64,000 nt of DNA from Lysinibacillus piscis (GCF_026012395.1 NZ_BRZA01000002.1:558001-622000), one strand, 5' to 3'; positions 26,698 through 36,081 are shown, counted from the first letter of the stretch. Numbers and translations: made by a program. The notes: generated by a model not told the origin, from the sequence alone.

Positions 26698-26769
26698 GAT
26701 AAAAAGTGTTTACTAGTTGTATAGCTTTGAAATAAAGTTACGATGTTTGTAAAATGTTGCGAAGCTTTA

Positions 26770-26805
26770 CCCCTTTGGTTATTTTTTAGCCAAAGGGGTG
26801 TTTTT
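26770..26805 (+). terminator. Terminator of nrdJ
   Basis: CCCCTTTGG pairs with CCAAAGGGG around a T-rich loop and is followed by a T run. A similar hairpin occurs at 28175. Confidence 0.85.
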
Positions 26806-26952
26806 ATATCTAAAAGAACTAGAACATTTAAAGTTGGAAAGTGGATTAAAGAAGGTCGTGGCTCGAGAGTTAGTGCAGATTATAAACTGTGGTTAAATAT
26901 TCAAGAAATATCTTCAAAAGGTCGGTCTACCCGTTTAAATGTAGATTTATAA
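26806..26952 (+). pseudogene. TnsA-like transposase fragment (N-terminal remnant)
   Basis: The peptide RTFKVGKWIKEGRGSRVSAD, then YKLWLNIQEI and SKGRSTR, matches the start of TnsA endonucleases of Tn7-like transposons (pattern KEGRGxGxxxxYKPWLxIxDVxSxGRSxR). Only about 45 residues remain, with a stop at 26950, and no credible start or ribosome site. I read it as a relic of a Tn7-like insertion. The resemblance is from memory of the family pattern and is unverified. Confidence 0.45.
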
Positions 26953-27095
26953 AAAAGAGTAATCATTTATAATTTTGTTCAACAAATGGGCTATTTAATT
27001 GAATAATATTTTTGATTAAATATGGAATTTATGTTATATTATGAAGTAATGCACATCAACTAATGACGAAAGTTAGTGAATGAGGGATTAGAAGT

Positions 27096-28016
27096 ATGAG
27101 TGAAATATCTTTTCATGAGTTAGAGAAGAAGGTCAAAAAGGTTAAAATTGAAGCATTTGTCATTTATAAAGGAAATACACGGATCTTTGAATATTTAAAG
27201 AATAAAAAAGTCGTAGAAAAGCCGTCAAAGGTTTATTCCATTACAAAGAGTATTATATCTCTATTAATTGGCATTATGGTGGATAAAGGGCTAATAAAAA
27301 ATATTCATGAGCCTATTCATCACTACTTTCCAGAAATACTAGAATTTAATGACCCAGTGAAGGAGGAAATTACACTATTTCATTTGTTGACTATGACCTC
27401 GGGGTTACAAGTAGGGAATTTTCAAGGTTCAAAAAACTGGGTTAAGTTCATACTAGATCAACCAATGATACATAAACCAGGTTCAACCTTCCAATATCAT
27501 AATGGCAACTCTCATTTATTAAGCGCAATTATCCAAAAAATTTCAGGTACTTCTACCGCATCGTTTGCTGAGAAGTATTTATTCCATCCATTAGGGATCC
27601 ATAAATACATTTGGGTAAAGGACCCACAAGGAATTCACGGGGGTGGCTTTAGTATTTCATTAAATGTAGAGGACATGGTGAAACTTGGATTTTTATTTTT
27701 AAACGAGGGGCAATTTCATTCAAAGCAGTTGATTTCATCCGACTTTGTCCAACAAATGATAAGACCATACAAACAAGTCGATACTACTATTAATGAAGGA
27801 ACATATGGATATGGCTATCAGTTATGGACCTATGAAAGTACTACTAATAATACTCAAATAGCATATTACTATGCTAGTGGGTTATACGGACAATATATAT
27901 TTATTGTACCGAAGTTAAATATAATGGCTGTAGTCAAAAGCCATCTACAATATGATGAGCAATCTACACCGAGACTCTTTTTTGAAGAACTTTTAGGTAG
28001 TTGGATGGGTAAGTGA
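27096..28016 (+). CDS. Serine hydrolase (class C beta-lactamase-related)
   Basis: A 306-residue cytoplasmic-looking protein (no signal peptide) of the beta-lactamase/penicillin-binding-like family. The SxxK motif is SITKSI (near residue 50), YxN is YHNGN (near 132), and GIHGGGFSIS stands where the third motif would be. Substrate unknown; members include esterases and peptidases. It follows the TnsA remnant, in a patch that is not part of the conserved core order. TGAGGGATTAGAAGT ribosome site. Confidence 0.8.
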   Translation: MSEISFHELEKKVKKVKIEAFVIYKGNTRIFEYLKNKKVVEKPSKVYSITKSIISLLIGIMVDKGLIKNIHEPIHHYFPEILEFNDPVKEEITLFHLLTMTSGLQVGNFQGSKNWVKFILDQPMIHKPGSTFQYHNGNSHLLSAIIQKISGTSTASFAEKYLFHPLGIHKYIWVKDPQGIHGGGFSISLNVEDMVKLGFLFLNEGQFHSKQLISSDFVQQMIRPYKQVDTTINEGTYGYGYQLWTYESTTNNTQIAYYYASGLYGQYIFIVPKLNIMAVVKSHLQYDEQSTPRLFFEELLGSWMGK

Positions 28017-28400
28017 GACATTTATACAAATAAAAAGGGATTTATCTCCTCCTCCGATGGCTTAATCTTTTTTCAAAATGGAGTTTTTGAAGTTGCGATT
28101 AGATAAGGATTGAGGGATATTTTTTAATCAAACTTTATTCCAAAGCTACATGTTGTAGATTGGACATAAAGATGCCCCTTTGGATTATAGTAATCTAAAG
28201 GGGTATCTTTATATCATGTTGTGATTCTTGCATTTTGGATATGCTCGATTTCGTTCTCAAAAATACCATTTAATGGAATTGTATTGAACTAAAAATGAGC
28301 TAATCATGTTAAAATAGAAGAGTGAAGATTGCAAAAGAGATGAACTTGTAGCTTTCATTCTTCTACAATCAGTGTTCTAAAAAATAATAGGTGGTTACAA
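28017..28400 (+). other. Intergenic stretch between hydrolase and kinase-like gene
   Basis: No gene seen. It contains the hairpin at 28175-28208 and AT-rich sequence upstream of the next gene. Confidence 0.6.
28175..28208. terminator. Terminator hairpin with 13-bp stem
   Basis: CCCCTTTGGATTA pairs with TAATCTAAAGGGG (one G.T pair) around a TAG loop. Sequence resembles the nrdJ terminator at 26770, including the following TTTATATC. Confidence 0.75.
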
Positions 28401-29321
28401 ATGATGAATGGAAAAGAAATTTTGAAGATTTTTGGATTTGAAGTCCAAGAAGAGCCTGTAAGTATTTATCCCTATTCACCTGTATATCGAGTTAAACATG
28501 GTGATAAAGATGTCGTTGTAAAACGTACGCAAAGAAGAGCTGAGAGTGTCATGTCTTATATTACAATGCTAAAAGATAATGGGGTAAATGTTGTCACGCC
28601 AGTGAAATTACAAGTAGCTAATCCACAAAAATATGAGGACACAAATTTTGTTGTTTATCCATTTATAGAAGGTAAAAAATATGCAGGCACAGAAGAGGAA
28701 ATCTATGAAGCTGGCAAAATGTTAGGACAAATTCATCGTTTGTCACCTGTTTCCAATACTTATAACCTTCTTGACTACGATGTTTATGATTTTAATCAGC
28801 AAGAAGTAGAAGAGAGCATGGAAGCAATTATTCAACATGCAAATAAAGCTGGAATTGAAATTGGTACGGAATTGAAAACAAAGCTATTAGAAAGTGTTGC
28901 GAGTCAACAGGAGCTTGCCCATGCAGGATTACCGCATGTTACAACACCTCATGATTTTAAAGCCAATAATCTAGTTTTAATTCCAGAACCGTATTTGATT
29001 GATTCAGACAATGCTATGTGGATACCAAGAATCTTTGACCTAGCCTTGGCATTGTTACTTTTTCATAATGAGCATAAAGAAGCCCCAGACCGTGTTTTTA
29101 CAATTGATGAATGGGCATTATTTTTAGCAGGATATAAAGAATATATTGTGTTAACTGATCAAGAGAAAGTATTTTGGGAAAAGGCGAAACAGCACGTCTT
29201 CCTCGATGAAGTAATGTGGTTAATGGCTGAATATGAAGAGGACTGGCAAAACGCTTCACAGCAAAAATTGTTTCATAGCTTAATTCGTGTTTTGATTGAT
29301 GGTGCTGGCTATAAACTTTAA
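28401..29321 (+). CDS. APH-family phosphotransferase/kinase-like protein
   Basis: A 306-residue protein with the aminoglycoside phosphotransferase/choline kinase fold. VVVKRTQ carries the ATP-binding lysine near residue 48. The catalytic loop is PHDFKANNLVL (near 195) and the metal-binding loop LIDSDNA (near 208) follows. This family includes spore coat CotS-like and small-molecule kinases, so the substrate is open. AGGTGG ribosome site. No resistance role can be inferred. Confidence 0.75.
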   Translation: MMNGKEILKIFGFEVQEEPVSIYPYSPVYRVKHGDKDVVVKRTQRRAESVMSYITMLKDNGVNVVTPVKLQVANPQKYEDTNFVVYPFIEGKKYAGTEEEIYEAGKMLGQIHRLSPVSNTYNLLDYDVYDFNQQEVEESMEAIIQHANKAGIEIGTELKTKLLESVASQQELAHAGLPHVTTPHDFKANNLVLIPEPYLIDSDNAMWIPRIFDLALALLLFHNEHKEAPDRVFTIDEWALFLAGYKEYIVLTDQEKVFWEKAKQHVFLDEVMWLMAEYEEDWQNASQQKLFHSLIRVLIDGAGYKL

Positions 29322-29346
29322 AAAATTATATATTTCTTGATAAAAA

Positions 29347-29387
29347 AAGAATCCATTTTGATTAATTTTTTCAAAATGGATTCTTTT
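29347..29387. terminator. Bidirectional terminator
   Basis: AAGAATCCATTTTG pairs with CAAAATGGATTCTT, between convergent genes. Confidence 0.88.
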
Positions 29388-29397
29388 GCTTATAGAT

Positions 29398-30342
29398 TTA
29401 ATCATGATTCAATGTAGCGGCGATTTCTGGCTGCTCTTCGACTTGAAGGAGCATATTGAAAGAAGCAATCGCTACTTCGACTTGCTCATCATTTGGCTCA
29501 CGCGTTGTCAGCAATTGTAGCCATAAACCTGGATAGCCAAGGAAGCGTAAGACAGGTATATTACGGCAAGCATTTGTCGCTTGCAATACTTCAAAGGAGA
29601 TGCCAAGAACGACAGGGATTAATAAAATACGGTCCACAAGACGTAACCATAACGGCTCTGCTGGCACAAAGAAATATAAAAACATGCCGACAAAAACAGT
29701 AAATAAAATAAAACTACTGCCACAGCGATAGTGTAGACGTGATTGTGCTTGTACATTTTGCACTGTAATATCCATACCTGCTTCATAGCAATTAATCACT
29801 TTATGCTCAGCACCATGGTATTGGAACACGCGTTTAATAAGTGGTGTGAGTGAAATAAAATATAAATAGGTTAGTAGCAATACTAGCTTAAAGCTACTTT
29901 CTAGTAAAATTTGACCAACCTTGCCCTCAATCCAAGGAGAAAATAGATTGGCCATAAAAACAGGCACTAATGTAAAAGCGAATTTACCAAATAAGAAAGA
30001 TAGTACCCCTACAACGGCTACCCCTAAAATCATTTGTAGCTTTGAACCTTCTTCCTTTTGGTCTTCTTCTTCACCTGGTGTTACATCATAACGATCGCCT
30101 GAAAATTGCATATGACGTGAGCCTAGACCTGCTGATTCCACCAATGCCACGACACCCCGTACAAATGGGATTTTTTTTAGTTTTTGTAAAATAGGTTTTT
30201 GTACTTTTTTATAATGATAATAATCAATGGAATCATCGTTACGGCGAATGGCTGTAACCGTATGTTCCTTTCCTCCGAACATCACACCTTCTAACTGTGC
30301 TTGTCCCCCGTATACAGGTGAATTGCTCAAAGCTAACACCAC
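29398..30342 (-). CDS. yqhQ: DUF1385 membrane protein YqhQ
   Basis: A 314-residue protein of the conserved YqhQ family. It has an N-terminal YGGQAQLEGVMFGGKEH signature, membrane segments around residues 110-130, 150-170, 205-230, and FQYHGAEHKVINCYEAG (near 175). Biochemical role unknown. In B. subtilis it lies beside yqhR, aroQ and pepQ, as here, transcribed away from them. Confidence 0.88.
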   Translation of the reverse strand: MVLALSNSPVYGGQAQLEGVMFGGKEHTVTAIRRNDDSIDYYHYKKVQKPILQKLKKIPFVRGVVALVESAGLGSRHMQFSGDRYDVTPGEEEDQKEEGSKLQMILGVAVVGVLSFLFGKFAFTLVPVFMANLFSPWIEGKVGQILLESSFKLVLLLTYLYFISLTPLIKRVFQYHGAEHKVINCYEAGMDITVQNVQAQSRLHYRCGSSFILFTVFVGMFLYFFVPAEPLWLRLVDRILLIPVVLGISFEVLQATNACRNIPVLRFLGYPGLWLQLLTTREPNDEQVEVAIASFNMLLQVEEQPEIAATLNHD

Positions 30343-30449
30343 TCTCTATATAGTTTTCAACTGTACCATTGTACTAAATTTAGTGAAAAAGCTCTAGCAT
30401 TACGCATAGGAAAAATTTGATATGGTTACACTGATGGTAAAAAGGGGTA

Positions 30450-30881
30450 GTGGCAGTGAAAACAGCGAGTATAACAGCGATTGTCAGTGCATGTGTTTTA
30501 GCGCTTTGTTTAAAAGGACTCCATCTGTTTCATCTTATTCAATGGCATCCGTTAGGCTTTTATAAAAAATGGCATTTATTTGAGGGAAGCTCGAAACTAT
30601 TTCAATGGAGCTTTTTTATTTTTTTATTGTGTATTCTTAGTTTTTTATTATTTATGACGTTACGTTATTTGCATATGATTCCTGCTGTGTTATCCTCCCT
30701 TTTATTAGGCTTATTAGTGACGATTACGTTAGAATGGGTGGTACTCGATTTACCACTACAGCTTGTCTCCTTTAAAAAATTATCAATTCCTTTTATTGTC
30801 ATTGTGATTTGTCTGTTGCGCTTTTTATTAGAAACGGCTAATTTTCATCAAAAAGAGCATACGGCTCAAAAGGAAAATTAG
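30450..30881 (+). CDS. yqhR: YqhR-like membrane protein
   Basis: A 143-residue protein with four predicted membrane helices and GTG start after AAAAGGGG. Position between yqhQ and aroQ and the WHPLGFYKKWHL segment after helix 1 fit YqhR of Bacillus. Function unknown. Confidence 0.72.
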   Translation: MAVKTASITAIVSACVLALCLKGLHLFHLIQWHPLGFYKKWHLFEGSSKLFQWSFFIFLLCILSFLLFMTLRYLHMIPAVLSSLLLGLLVTITLEWVVLDLPLQLVSFKKLSIPFIVIVICLLRFLLETANFHQKEHTAQKEN

Positions 30882-31005
30882 TTGCTGAATACGCCTTGTA
30901 TGATAAAATAAAATGTGACATCATGCGGTATGTAAAAGAGTAGTATCGCATGTTCGTTCAATTCATCGTATACATGGCAAGTACATAGAAAGAGGCGAAT
31001 AGTGC

Positions 31006-31440
31006 GTGAAGCTATTATGTTTAAATGGACCGAACTTAAACCGACTTGGTAAACGAGAGCCACATATTTATGGATATGAGACATTAGAAGATGTCAAATG
31101 TACATTGCAGGCGCTGGCAGCCACTTTGGGAGCTACAGTAGATTTTCGTCAATCGAATCATGAAGGGGTACTGGTCGATTGGGTGCATGAAGCAGAAGAT
31201 GAACAGTATGATGGTATTATTTTTAATCCAGGTGCCTATACACATACAAGCATTGCATTACATGATGCCATTGCAGGTATTACGGTACCTGTAATAGAGG
31301 TACATATTTCCAATATTCATAAGCGTGAGGCTTTCCGTCACCATTCCTATCTTGCTCCTGCCTGTCTTGGTCAAATTTCAGGACTTGGGACAAAGGGCTA
31401 TGAACTAGCGCTACGCACATTTATTGAGAGGGAGAATTGA
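31006..31440 (+). CDS. aroQ: Type II 3-dehydroquinate dehydratase
   Basis: A 144-residue enzyme of the shikimate pathway. Signature elements are LNGPNLNRLGKREPHIYG with the catalytic Tyr (residues 5-22), FNPGAYTHTSIALHDA (about 73-88) and EVHISNIHKREAFRHHSY (catalytic His and Arg). The GTG start follows AGAGGCGAATA. Stop overlaps the beginning of the next gene region. Confidence 0.96.
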   Translation: MKLLCLNGPNLNRLGKREPHIYGYETLEDVKCTLQALAATLGATVDFRQSNHEGVLVDWVHEAEDEQYDGIIFNPGAYTHTSIALHDAIAGITVPVIEVHISNIHKREAFRHHSYLAPACLGQISGLGTKGYELALRTFIEREN

Positions 31441-31442
31441 TT

Positions 31443-32504
31443 ATGTTGAAACTAGAAAAGTTACGCAAGGCACTCCAAGAACAAAATATTGATGGTTTAT
31501 TGATTACAAATGGTTATAACCGTCGTTATATGACAGGCTTTACAGGTACAGCAGGTGTTGCGATTGTGTCACAAAATGATGCGGTATTTATTACAGATTT
31601 CCGTTATACAGAGCAGGCTGCAACACAAATAGCGAACTACCGCATTGTCCAACATGAAAAAACAATTATTGAGGAAATTGCGAAACAAGTACAGGAAATG
31701 GGCATTCAAACATTAGGCTTTGAAAAAGATACTGTGAGCTATAGCACATATGAGCTATATAAAAACAATATTTCGGCTGAATTAGTGCCGACTTCAGGCT
31801 TAATTGAAAAAATTCGCTTGATTAAGACGGAACAAGAGATTAATATTATTAAGGTTGCGTGTGAAATTGCTGATCACGCATTTACACATATTTTAAATTT
31901 CATTAAGCCTGGTCAAACAGAGCTTGATGTGTCGAATGAATTAGAATTTTTCATGCGTAAACAAGGTGCAACACAATCCTCGTTTGATATTATCGTAGCA
32001 TCAGGTCTACGTTCTGCATTGCCACACGGTGTTGCAACAAATAAAGTGATTGAAAAAGGCGACTTTGTGACATTGGACTACGGTGCATTATACAACGGTT
32101 ATATTTCAGATATTACACGTACAGTAGCAGTAGGTGAGCCATCTGAAAAGTTAGTGGATATGTACAATGCTGTACTTGGCTCACAGCTTTTAGCACTTGA
32201 AAAAGTAGGCCCTGGCTTAACGGGTATTCAAGCGGATGCCATTGCACGTGACTTCTTAAAAGAAAAAGGTTACGGTGAAGCATTTGGTCACTCATTAGGA
32301 CATGGTATTGGTCTTGAAGTGCATGAAAACCCTGGTCTATCTTTCCGCTCAGAAACGGTATTAGAACCAGGTATGGCTGTTACAATTGAACCAGGTGTTT
32401 ATATACCAGGTATCGGCGGTGTCCGTATTGAAGATGATATTTTAATTACGGAAACAGGTAATGAGCTACTAACACATTCGTCAAAAGAATTGATTATTTT
32501 ATAA
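31443..32504 (+). CDS. pepQ: Xaa-Pro peptidase, M24 family
   Basis: A 353-residue M24 metallopeptidase with creatinase N-domain (residues 1-125) and pita-bread catalytic domain. Metal ligands are in VTLDYGALYNGYISDITRT (two Asp), GHSLGHGIGLEVHE (His), TIEPGVYI (Glu) and RIEDDILIT (Glu). ATG at 31443 follows GAGAGGGAGA. It corresponds to B. subtilis yqhT (pepQ-like), just before efp. Confidence 0.92.
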   Translation: MLKLEKLRKALQEQNIDGLLITNGYNRRYMTGFTGTAGVAIVSQNDAVFITDFRYTEQAATQIANYRIVQHEKTIIEEIAKQVQEMGIQTLGFEKDTVSYSTYELYKNNISAELVPTSGLIEKIRLIKTEQEINIIKVACEIADHAFTHILNFIKPGQTELDVSNELEFFMRKQGATQSSFDIIVASGLRSALPHGVATNKVIEKGDFVTLDYGALYNGYISDITRTVAVGEPSEKLVDMYNAVLGSQLLALEKVGPGLTGIQADAIARDFLKEKGYGEAFGHSLGHGIGLEVHENPGLSFRSETVLEPGMAVTIEPGVYIPGIGGVRIEDDILITETGNELLTHSSKELIIL

Positions 32505-32522
32505 ATGATGGAGGAATAAAGA

Positions 32523-33080
32523 ATGATTTCAGTAAATGATTTTCGTACAGGTCTTACAATTATTGTAGATGGCCAATTATACCGTGTGTTAGATTTCCAA
32601 CACGTAAAACCAGGTAAAGGGGCTGCATTCGTACGTTCTAAATTACGTAACCTACGCAATGGCTCTGTGAATGAAAAAACATTCCGTGCTGGTGAAAAAG
32701 TAGAAAAGGCACAAATTGACAATCGTAAAATGCAATATCTATATGCACAAGGCGATGAGCATGTATTCATGGATTTAGAATCATATGAGCAAACAGAGCT
32801 TGCTTCAGCAGCAATCGAATATGAATTAAAATTCTTAAAAGAAAACATGGAAGTGCATATCCAATCATACCAAGGTGAAATGTTAGGTGTTGAGTTACCA
32901 AACACTGTTGAACTAGAAGTAGTAGAAACAGAACCAGGTATTAAAGGTGATACAGCTTCTGGCGGTACAAAACCTGCAACATTGCAAACAGGTTTAATCG
33001 TACAAGTACCATTCTTCGTTAACCAAGGTGATGTGTTAATCATCAACACATCAGAAGGCTCATACGTGTCACGCGCATAA
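32523..33080 (+). CDS. efp: Translation elongation factor P
   Basis: A 185-residue three-domain EF-P, which helps ribosomes form proline-proline bonds. The N-terminal KOW domain has [18 protein letters not shown], with the lysine that is modified in Bacillus at its tip. The C-terminal signature [19 protein letters not shown] is intact. GGAGGAATAAAG ribosome site, followed by a strong terminator. Confidence 0.97.
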   Translation: MISVNDFRTGLTIIVDGQLYRVLDFQHVKPGKGAAFVRSKLRNLRNGSVNEKTFRAGEKVEKAQIDNRKMQYLYAQGDEHVFMDLESYEQTELASAAIEYELKFLKENMEVHIQSYQGEMLGVELPNTVELEVVETEPGIKGDTASGGTKPATLQTGLIVQVPFFVNQGDVLIINTSEGSYVSRA

Positions 33081-33094
33081 TGATAACAGACAAA

Positions 33095-33123
33095 AACCTA
33101 CCTTTTTATGAGGTAGGTTTTTT
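33095..33123 (+). terminator. Terminator after efp
   Basis: AACCTACCT pairs perfectly with AGGTAGGTT, followed by T residues. Confidence 0.9.
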
Positions 33124-33273
33124 GTATCGATTGAGCATAAATGATGTTGAATGTAGTACAAAAGGTAGAGAAGAGCGGTATCGTTGCGGAAAAATGGCTA
33201 TTCTTTCGGTCATCGGATAGATGTCGATAAGTAGAAAAATGTTTACAATGGAAATAGAAGGAGTGAGGATTTG

Positions 33274-34281
33274 ATGTTACAAACAAAATTTCACATAACA
33301 CATCCAATTATTCAAGCACCCATGGCTGGTGTGACAACGCCTAAATTTGTAGCAGCTTGTGCAGAGGCAGGCATTTTAGGTTCCATTGGCGCAGGCTACT
33401 TAAATGGTGAACAGACACAGCAATTTATTCAACAGGTGAAACAATTGACAGACAAACCATTTGCGATTAATTTATTTGTACAAGATGAACCACGTATTGA
33501 TATTGAAGTATTACAACAAGCACGTATGGCTTTACAACCATTTTATGATGAACTTGGGCTATCTCCCGTGCAAAGTGTCATGTCAACGGAAGTGTTTGAA
33601 GGACAAATACAGGCAGTGATAGATGAACAAGTAGCCATTTGCTCCTTTACGTTTGGCATTCCATCCGATGACGTGATTCAGCGTTTAAAAAATCATGATG
33701 TTTATTTGATTGGGACGGCGACAACGTTGGAAGAAGCGAAGCGCGTAGAACAAGCAGGATTAGATGCTGTTGTATTGCAGGGCGGAGAAGCAGGTGGTCA
33801 TCGCGGTTCTTTCACTGAACCTGTCCAATTGGTTACATTAGATGAGCTCATTCAACAAGTTGCAGGTCAATTAACGATTCCATTTATTGCAGCAGGTGGT
33901 ATTGTGACACAAGCTGATGTCCGACGAGTGCTTGCGAATGGTGCAGTAGCAGCTCAAATCGGTACCGCTTTATTAGTGGCAGATGAATGTGAGATTGCTA
34001 GGCTGTATAAAGAGGCTGTCATTCAGTCAAAAGCACAACAGACAACAATTACACGAGCATTTACAGGTAAATCAGCAAGAGGTCTAGTGAATGCTTTCAT
34101 CAAACAAATGGAAACAGCTACGATTGCGCCATATCCATTACAGCACTATTTAACAGCGCCTATTCGTAAGGAAAGTGTAGCGCAAGGAAATCCAGCATAT
34201 GGAGCATTATGGATGGGTGAAAATAGTCATTTAGTGCAACAAACAGGCACTGTCAAAAGCATTGTCGAACAATTAGTATAA
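33274..34281 (+). CDS. Nitronate monooxygenase / FMN-dependent oxidoreductase
   Basis: A 335-residue flavoprotein of the 2-nitropropane dioxygenase/FabK-like family. Motifs are PIIQAPMAGVTTPKFVAA (substrate/FMN site), QGGEAGGHRGSF (catalytic His) and AAGGIVTQADVRRVLANGA then AQIGTAL (phosphate binding). It probably oxidises alkyl nitronates. It stands where yqhV and spoIIIAA occur in B. subtilis, so it may have been inserted when those genes were lost. Confidence 0.88.
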   Translation: MLQTKFHITHPIIQAPMAGVTTPKFVAACAEAGILGSIGAGYLNGEQTQQFIQQVKQLTDKPFAINLFVQDEPRIDIEVLQQARMALQPFYDELGLSPVQSVMSTEVFEGQIQAVIDEQVAICSFTFGIPSDDVIQRLKNHDVYLIGTATTLEEAKRVEQAGLDAVVLQGGEAGGHRGSFTEPVQLVTLDELIQQVAGQLTIPFIAAGGIVTQADVRRVLANGAVAAQIGTALLVADECEIARLYKEAVIQSKAQQTTITRAFTGKSARGLVNAFIKQMETATIAPYPLQHYLTAPIRKESVAQGNPAYGALWMGENSHLVQQTGTVKSIVEQLV

Positions 34282-34317
34282 GTTATTTAAAGTGTAAGTA
34301 TAGGAGCTGTGTAAGTG

Positions 34318-34467
34318 ATGATTGATTTGACCATTGCCGTCTCCTTTTTACTGAATCCGATTTTGGCTATCGTTTTAGTTTGAACATTTGTTTTTTTTGT
34401 TATAAAACACCAAAAAATGAATATACTATGGATTGGTATTTCACGCGCATATACTAGTAATTCTTAG
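34318..34467 (+). pseudogene. Small membrane protein with in-frame stop
   Basis: The ATG at 34318 follows AGGAGC. The frame reads MIDLTIAVSFLLNPILAIVLV, then TGA at 34381, then continues in the same frame to a TAG at 34465 with hydrophobic sequence TFVFFVIK. It may be either a 21-residue peptide or a decayed small membrane gene. No family is recognised. Confidence 0.35.
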
Positions 34468-34490
34468 TGAAATATTACAAAAGGACTGAT

Positions 34491-34523
34491 AAGGTGTTGT
34501 TTCACCTTAGAGGTCTTTTTTTT
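34491..34523 (+). terminator. Terminator before spoIIIAC
   Basis: AAGGTG pairs with CACCTT around TTGTTT with weaker outer pairing, followed by nine T. It isolates the spoIIIA genes from upstream transcription. Confidence 0.7.
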
Positions 34524-34564
34524 TGCTCAAGGACATATATTGCTGTACACGAGGAGGCGTATGA

Positions 34565-34774
34565 ATGGAATTACAAGATGTGTTAAGAGTTGCGGGAGTG
34601 GGCCTAGTCGTAGCGCTTCTTCATGTTTTTTTTGATCAAACAGGGAAGAAGGAGTTCTCGTTTTTTTTATTTTTTATCGCCTATTTATATATGACAGCGG
34701 AGCTATTGCGATTTTTGCGCTTGTTTTTTAATGAAATTCTTACATTCTTCCAATGGTTGACCTCTTCTGGGTAG
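34565..34774 (+). CDS. spoIIIAC: SpoIIIAC, stage III sporulation membrane protein
   Basis: A 69-residue protein with two membrane helices. It starts with QDVLRVAGVGLVVALLHVFFDQTGKKEFSFF split over two lines in the family pattern (VxxIxGVGIVVAxLHxxLxQxGKKE). SpoIIIAC is part of the channel (feeding tube) across the forespore membranes. Strong GAGGAGG ribosome site. It is the first spoIIIA gene here; spoIIIAA and spoIIIAB, which precede it in B. subtilis, are absent. Confidence 0.85.
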   Translation: MELQDVLRVAGVGLVVALLHVFFDQTGKKEFSFFLFFIAYLYMTAELLRFLRLFFNEILTFFQWLTSSG

Positions 34775-35157
34775 CTTACATGGAACTAGTGCTAATCGCT
34801 ATTATTATATTGCTTCTTCTACTGTTAATAAAAGAGGTCATTCAACCACTTCATGCACTGATGAGTGTGATGTTTGCTTTTTTACTATTTAGCCTACTGT
34901 TCTCAACTTTATTAGTACCACTTGTTAAACAATTAATGGAATTATTTTCTTTTTTATCATATGCTAAACTAATTTTCATCAGTGCGAGCCTTTTTTATGT
35001 TGGACAGTGGGTAGCGATGTTACTTGCTGAACATGGTTATAAATTGCTTGGACATATCGTATTTGATGGTGTGAAAATTGTCATCGTTATGTATTGGTTA
35101 AAGGAGTTTTTAACAGTTTTACAAGAAGTATCAGCCATTTTACAGCGTATTATGTAG
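34753..35157 (+). CDS. spoIIIAD: SpoIIIAD, stage III sporulation membrane protein
   Basis: A protein of about 134 residues with four membrane helices, overlapping the spoIIIAC end. TTG 34753 is favoured because the reading VDLFWVAYMELVLIAIIIL lines up with family N-termini; ATG 34780 is an alternative. The IKEVIQPLHALMSVMFA segment corresponds to the family VKEQKPxxAFLI. Function as for SpoIIIAC. Confidence 0.75.
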   Translation: MVDLFWVAYMELVLIAIIILLLLLLIKEVIQPLHALMSVMFAFLLFSLLFSTLLVPLVKQLMELFSFLSYAKLIFISASLFYVGQWVAMLLAEHGYKLLGHIVFDGVKIVIVMYWLKEFLTVLQEVSAILQRIM

Positions 35158-35169
35158 GGGGTGAAATCC

Positions 35170-36080
35170 TTGGTTGAGCAGTTAGTGGCATTTCTGACAG
35201 ATCCTTTTTTTCTATTATTAAAAATGACGCTTTTACTTTGTAGCTATATGCTAATTTTTCTCATCATCAATCTTCTACTGCCTCAGTTTGAAAAAGGAAC
35301 GAGAATCCTTTTTTTCTCATTGTGTTAGCTACCATTGGCCCTATTGTGGTACAAGCCTTTACATTAATTGATGAAATTGCCCAAGGACTAGCCCATTTAT
35401 TTACCGCCTTTTATCCCATTCTAACATCCAGCTTTCTATTATCTAGTAGTATTACAGCCGTAGCTTCTTGGCAGCCCATGTTGTTATTTTTTGTACAAGC
35501 CTTGACCATTGTGAGCAGTAAATGGCTGATTCCAGGTGTATTATTAGCCATCGTGTTTGATGTGTGCAGTGTCATGGTCAAAGAAATTTCATTTACACGT
35601 ATTGCAGAGCTTATTCGTTTTACATTATTGAGCATCGTATCAGCCTCTGTTATTTGCTATATTTTGTTAATGTCTGTTAGTGGTGTAGCCGCTTTTAGTG
35701 TGAATGCAGCCGTCGCAGAACCTGTCAAAAAATTAATAGAAGAAAATATCCCTGTTGTTGGCTCTTTTGTCGTAGATAGTTTTTCGATGTTCCAACGCAT
35801 GACACAATTTTCGTCCTCAGCAAGCAGCATTAGTGCATTTATAGCAGTTATTACAGTGTCGTTTATACCAACTGTGCAGCTAGTGATTAGTGCATACTCT
35901 CTTAAAATGTTGGCTGCTATTTTAGAACCGATTGCGTTTGATGATATTTGTCGGTTACTTGATAGTGTTAGTAAATCTTTGTTTACATTATGTGCTATTT
36001 CGTTCCTCATCGCTTTTTCCTTTATGTTTTCTTGTTTTTTCCTAATTGTCTTTGTGCAAATTATGACTGGAGGGAAATAA
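35170..36080 (+). CDS. spoIIIAE: SpoIIIAE, frameshifted and N-terminally short
   Basis: Two frames together encode a multi-TM protein in the SpoIIIAE position. The first (TTG 35170, after AGGGGGTG) stops at 35326-35328. The second is in -1 phase, open to 36080, and carries conserved late regions (EENIPVVGSFVVDSFSMFQ, KMLAAILEPIAFD). Joining at the T run 35309-35315 restores 303 residues. B. subtilis SpoIIIAE is about 399 residues, so the secreted N-terminal part is missing. Real frameshift, slippage or sequence error are all possible. Confidence 0.72.
35310..35316 (+). promoter_or_regulatory. Slippery heptamer in spoIIIAE
   Basis: Zero-frame codons CTT TTT TTC give T TTT TTC in the X XXY YYZ phase. 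A -1 slip continues CTC ATT GTG TTA into the rest of SpoIIIAE. The same heptamer is used in the prophage tail chaperone at 2123. A seven-T tract is also prone to transcriptional slippage. Confidence 0.5.
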
Positions 36081-36081
36081 C

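Noticed and set aside
26743-26952. Intact 69-residue gene after nrdJ
   Set aside because: Its ATG is inside the nrdJ terminator region, and only the C-terminal part has homology-like sequence; better read as a transposase relic.
32399-33049. 216-codon minus-strand frame over efp
   Set aside because: Antisense shadow of EF-P, whose identity is certain; the minus product has no plausible domain or start context.
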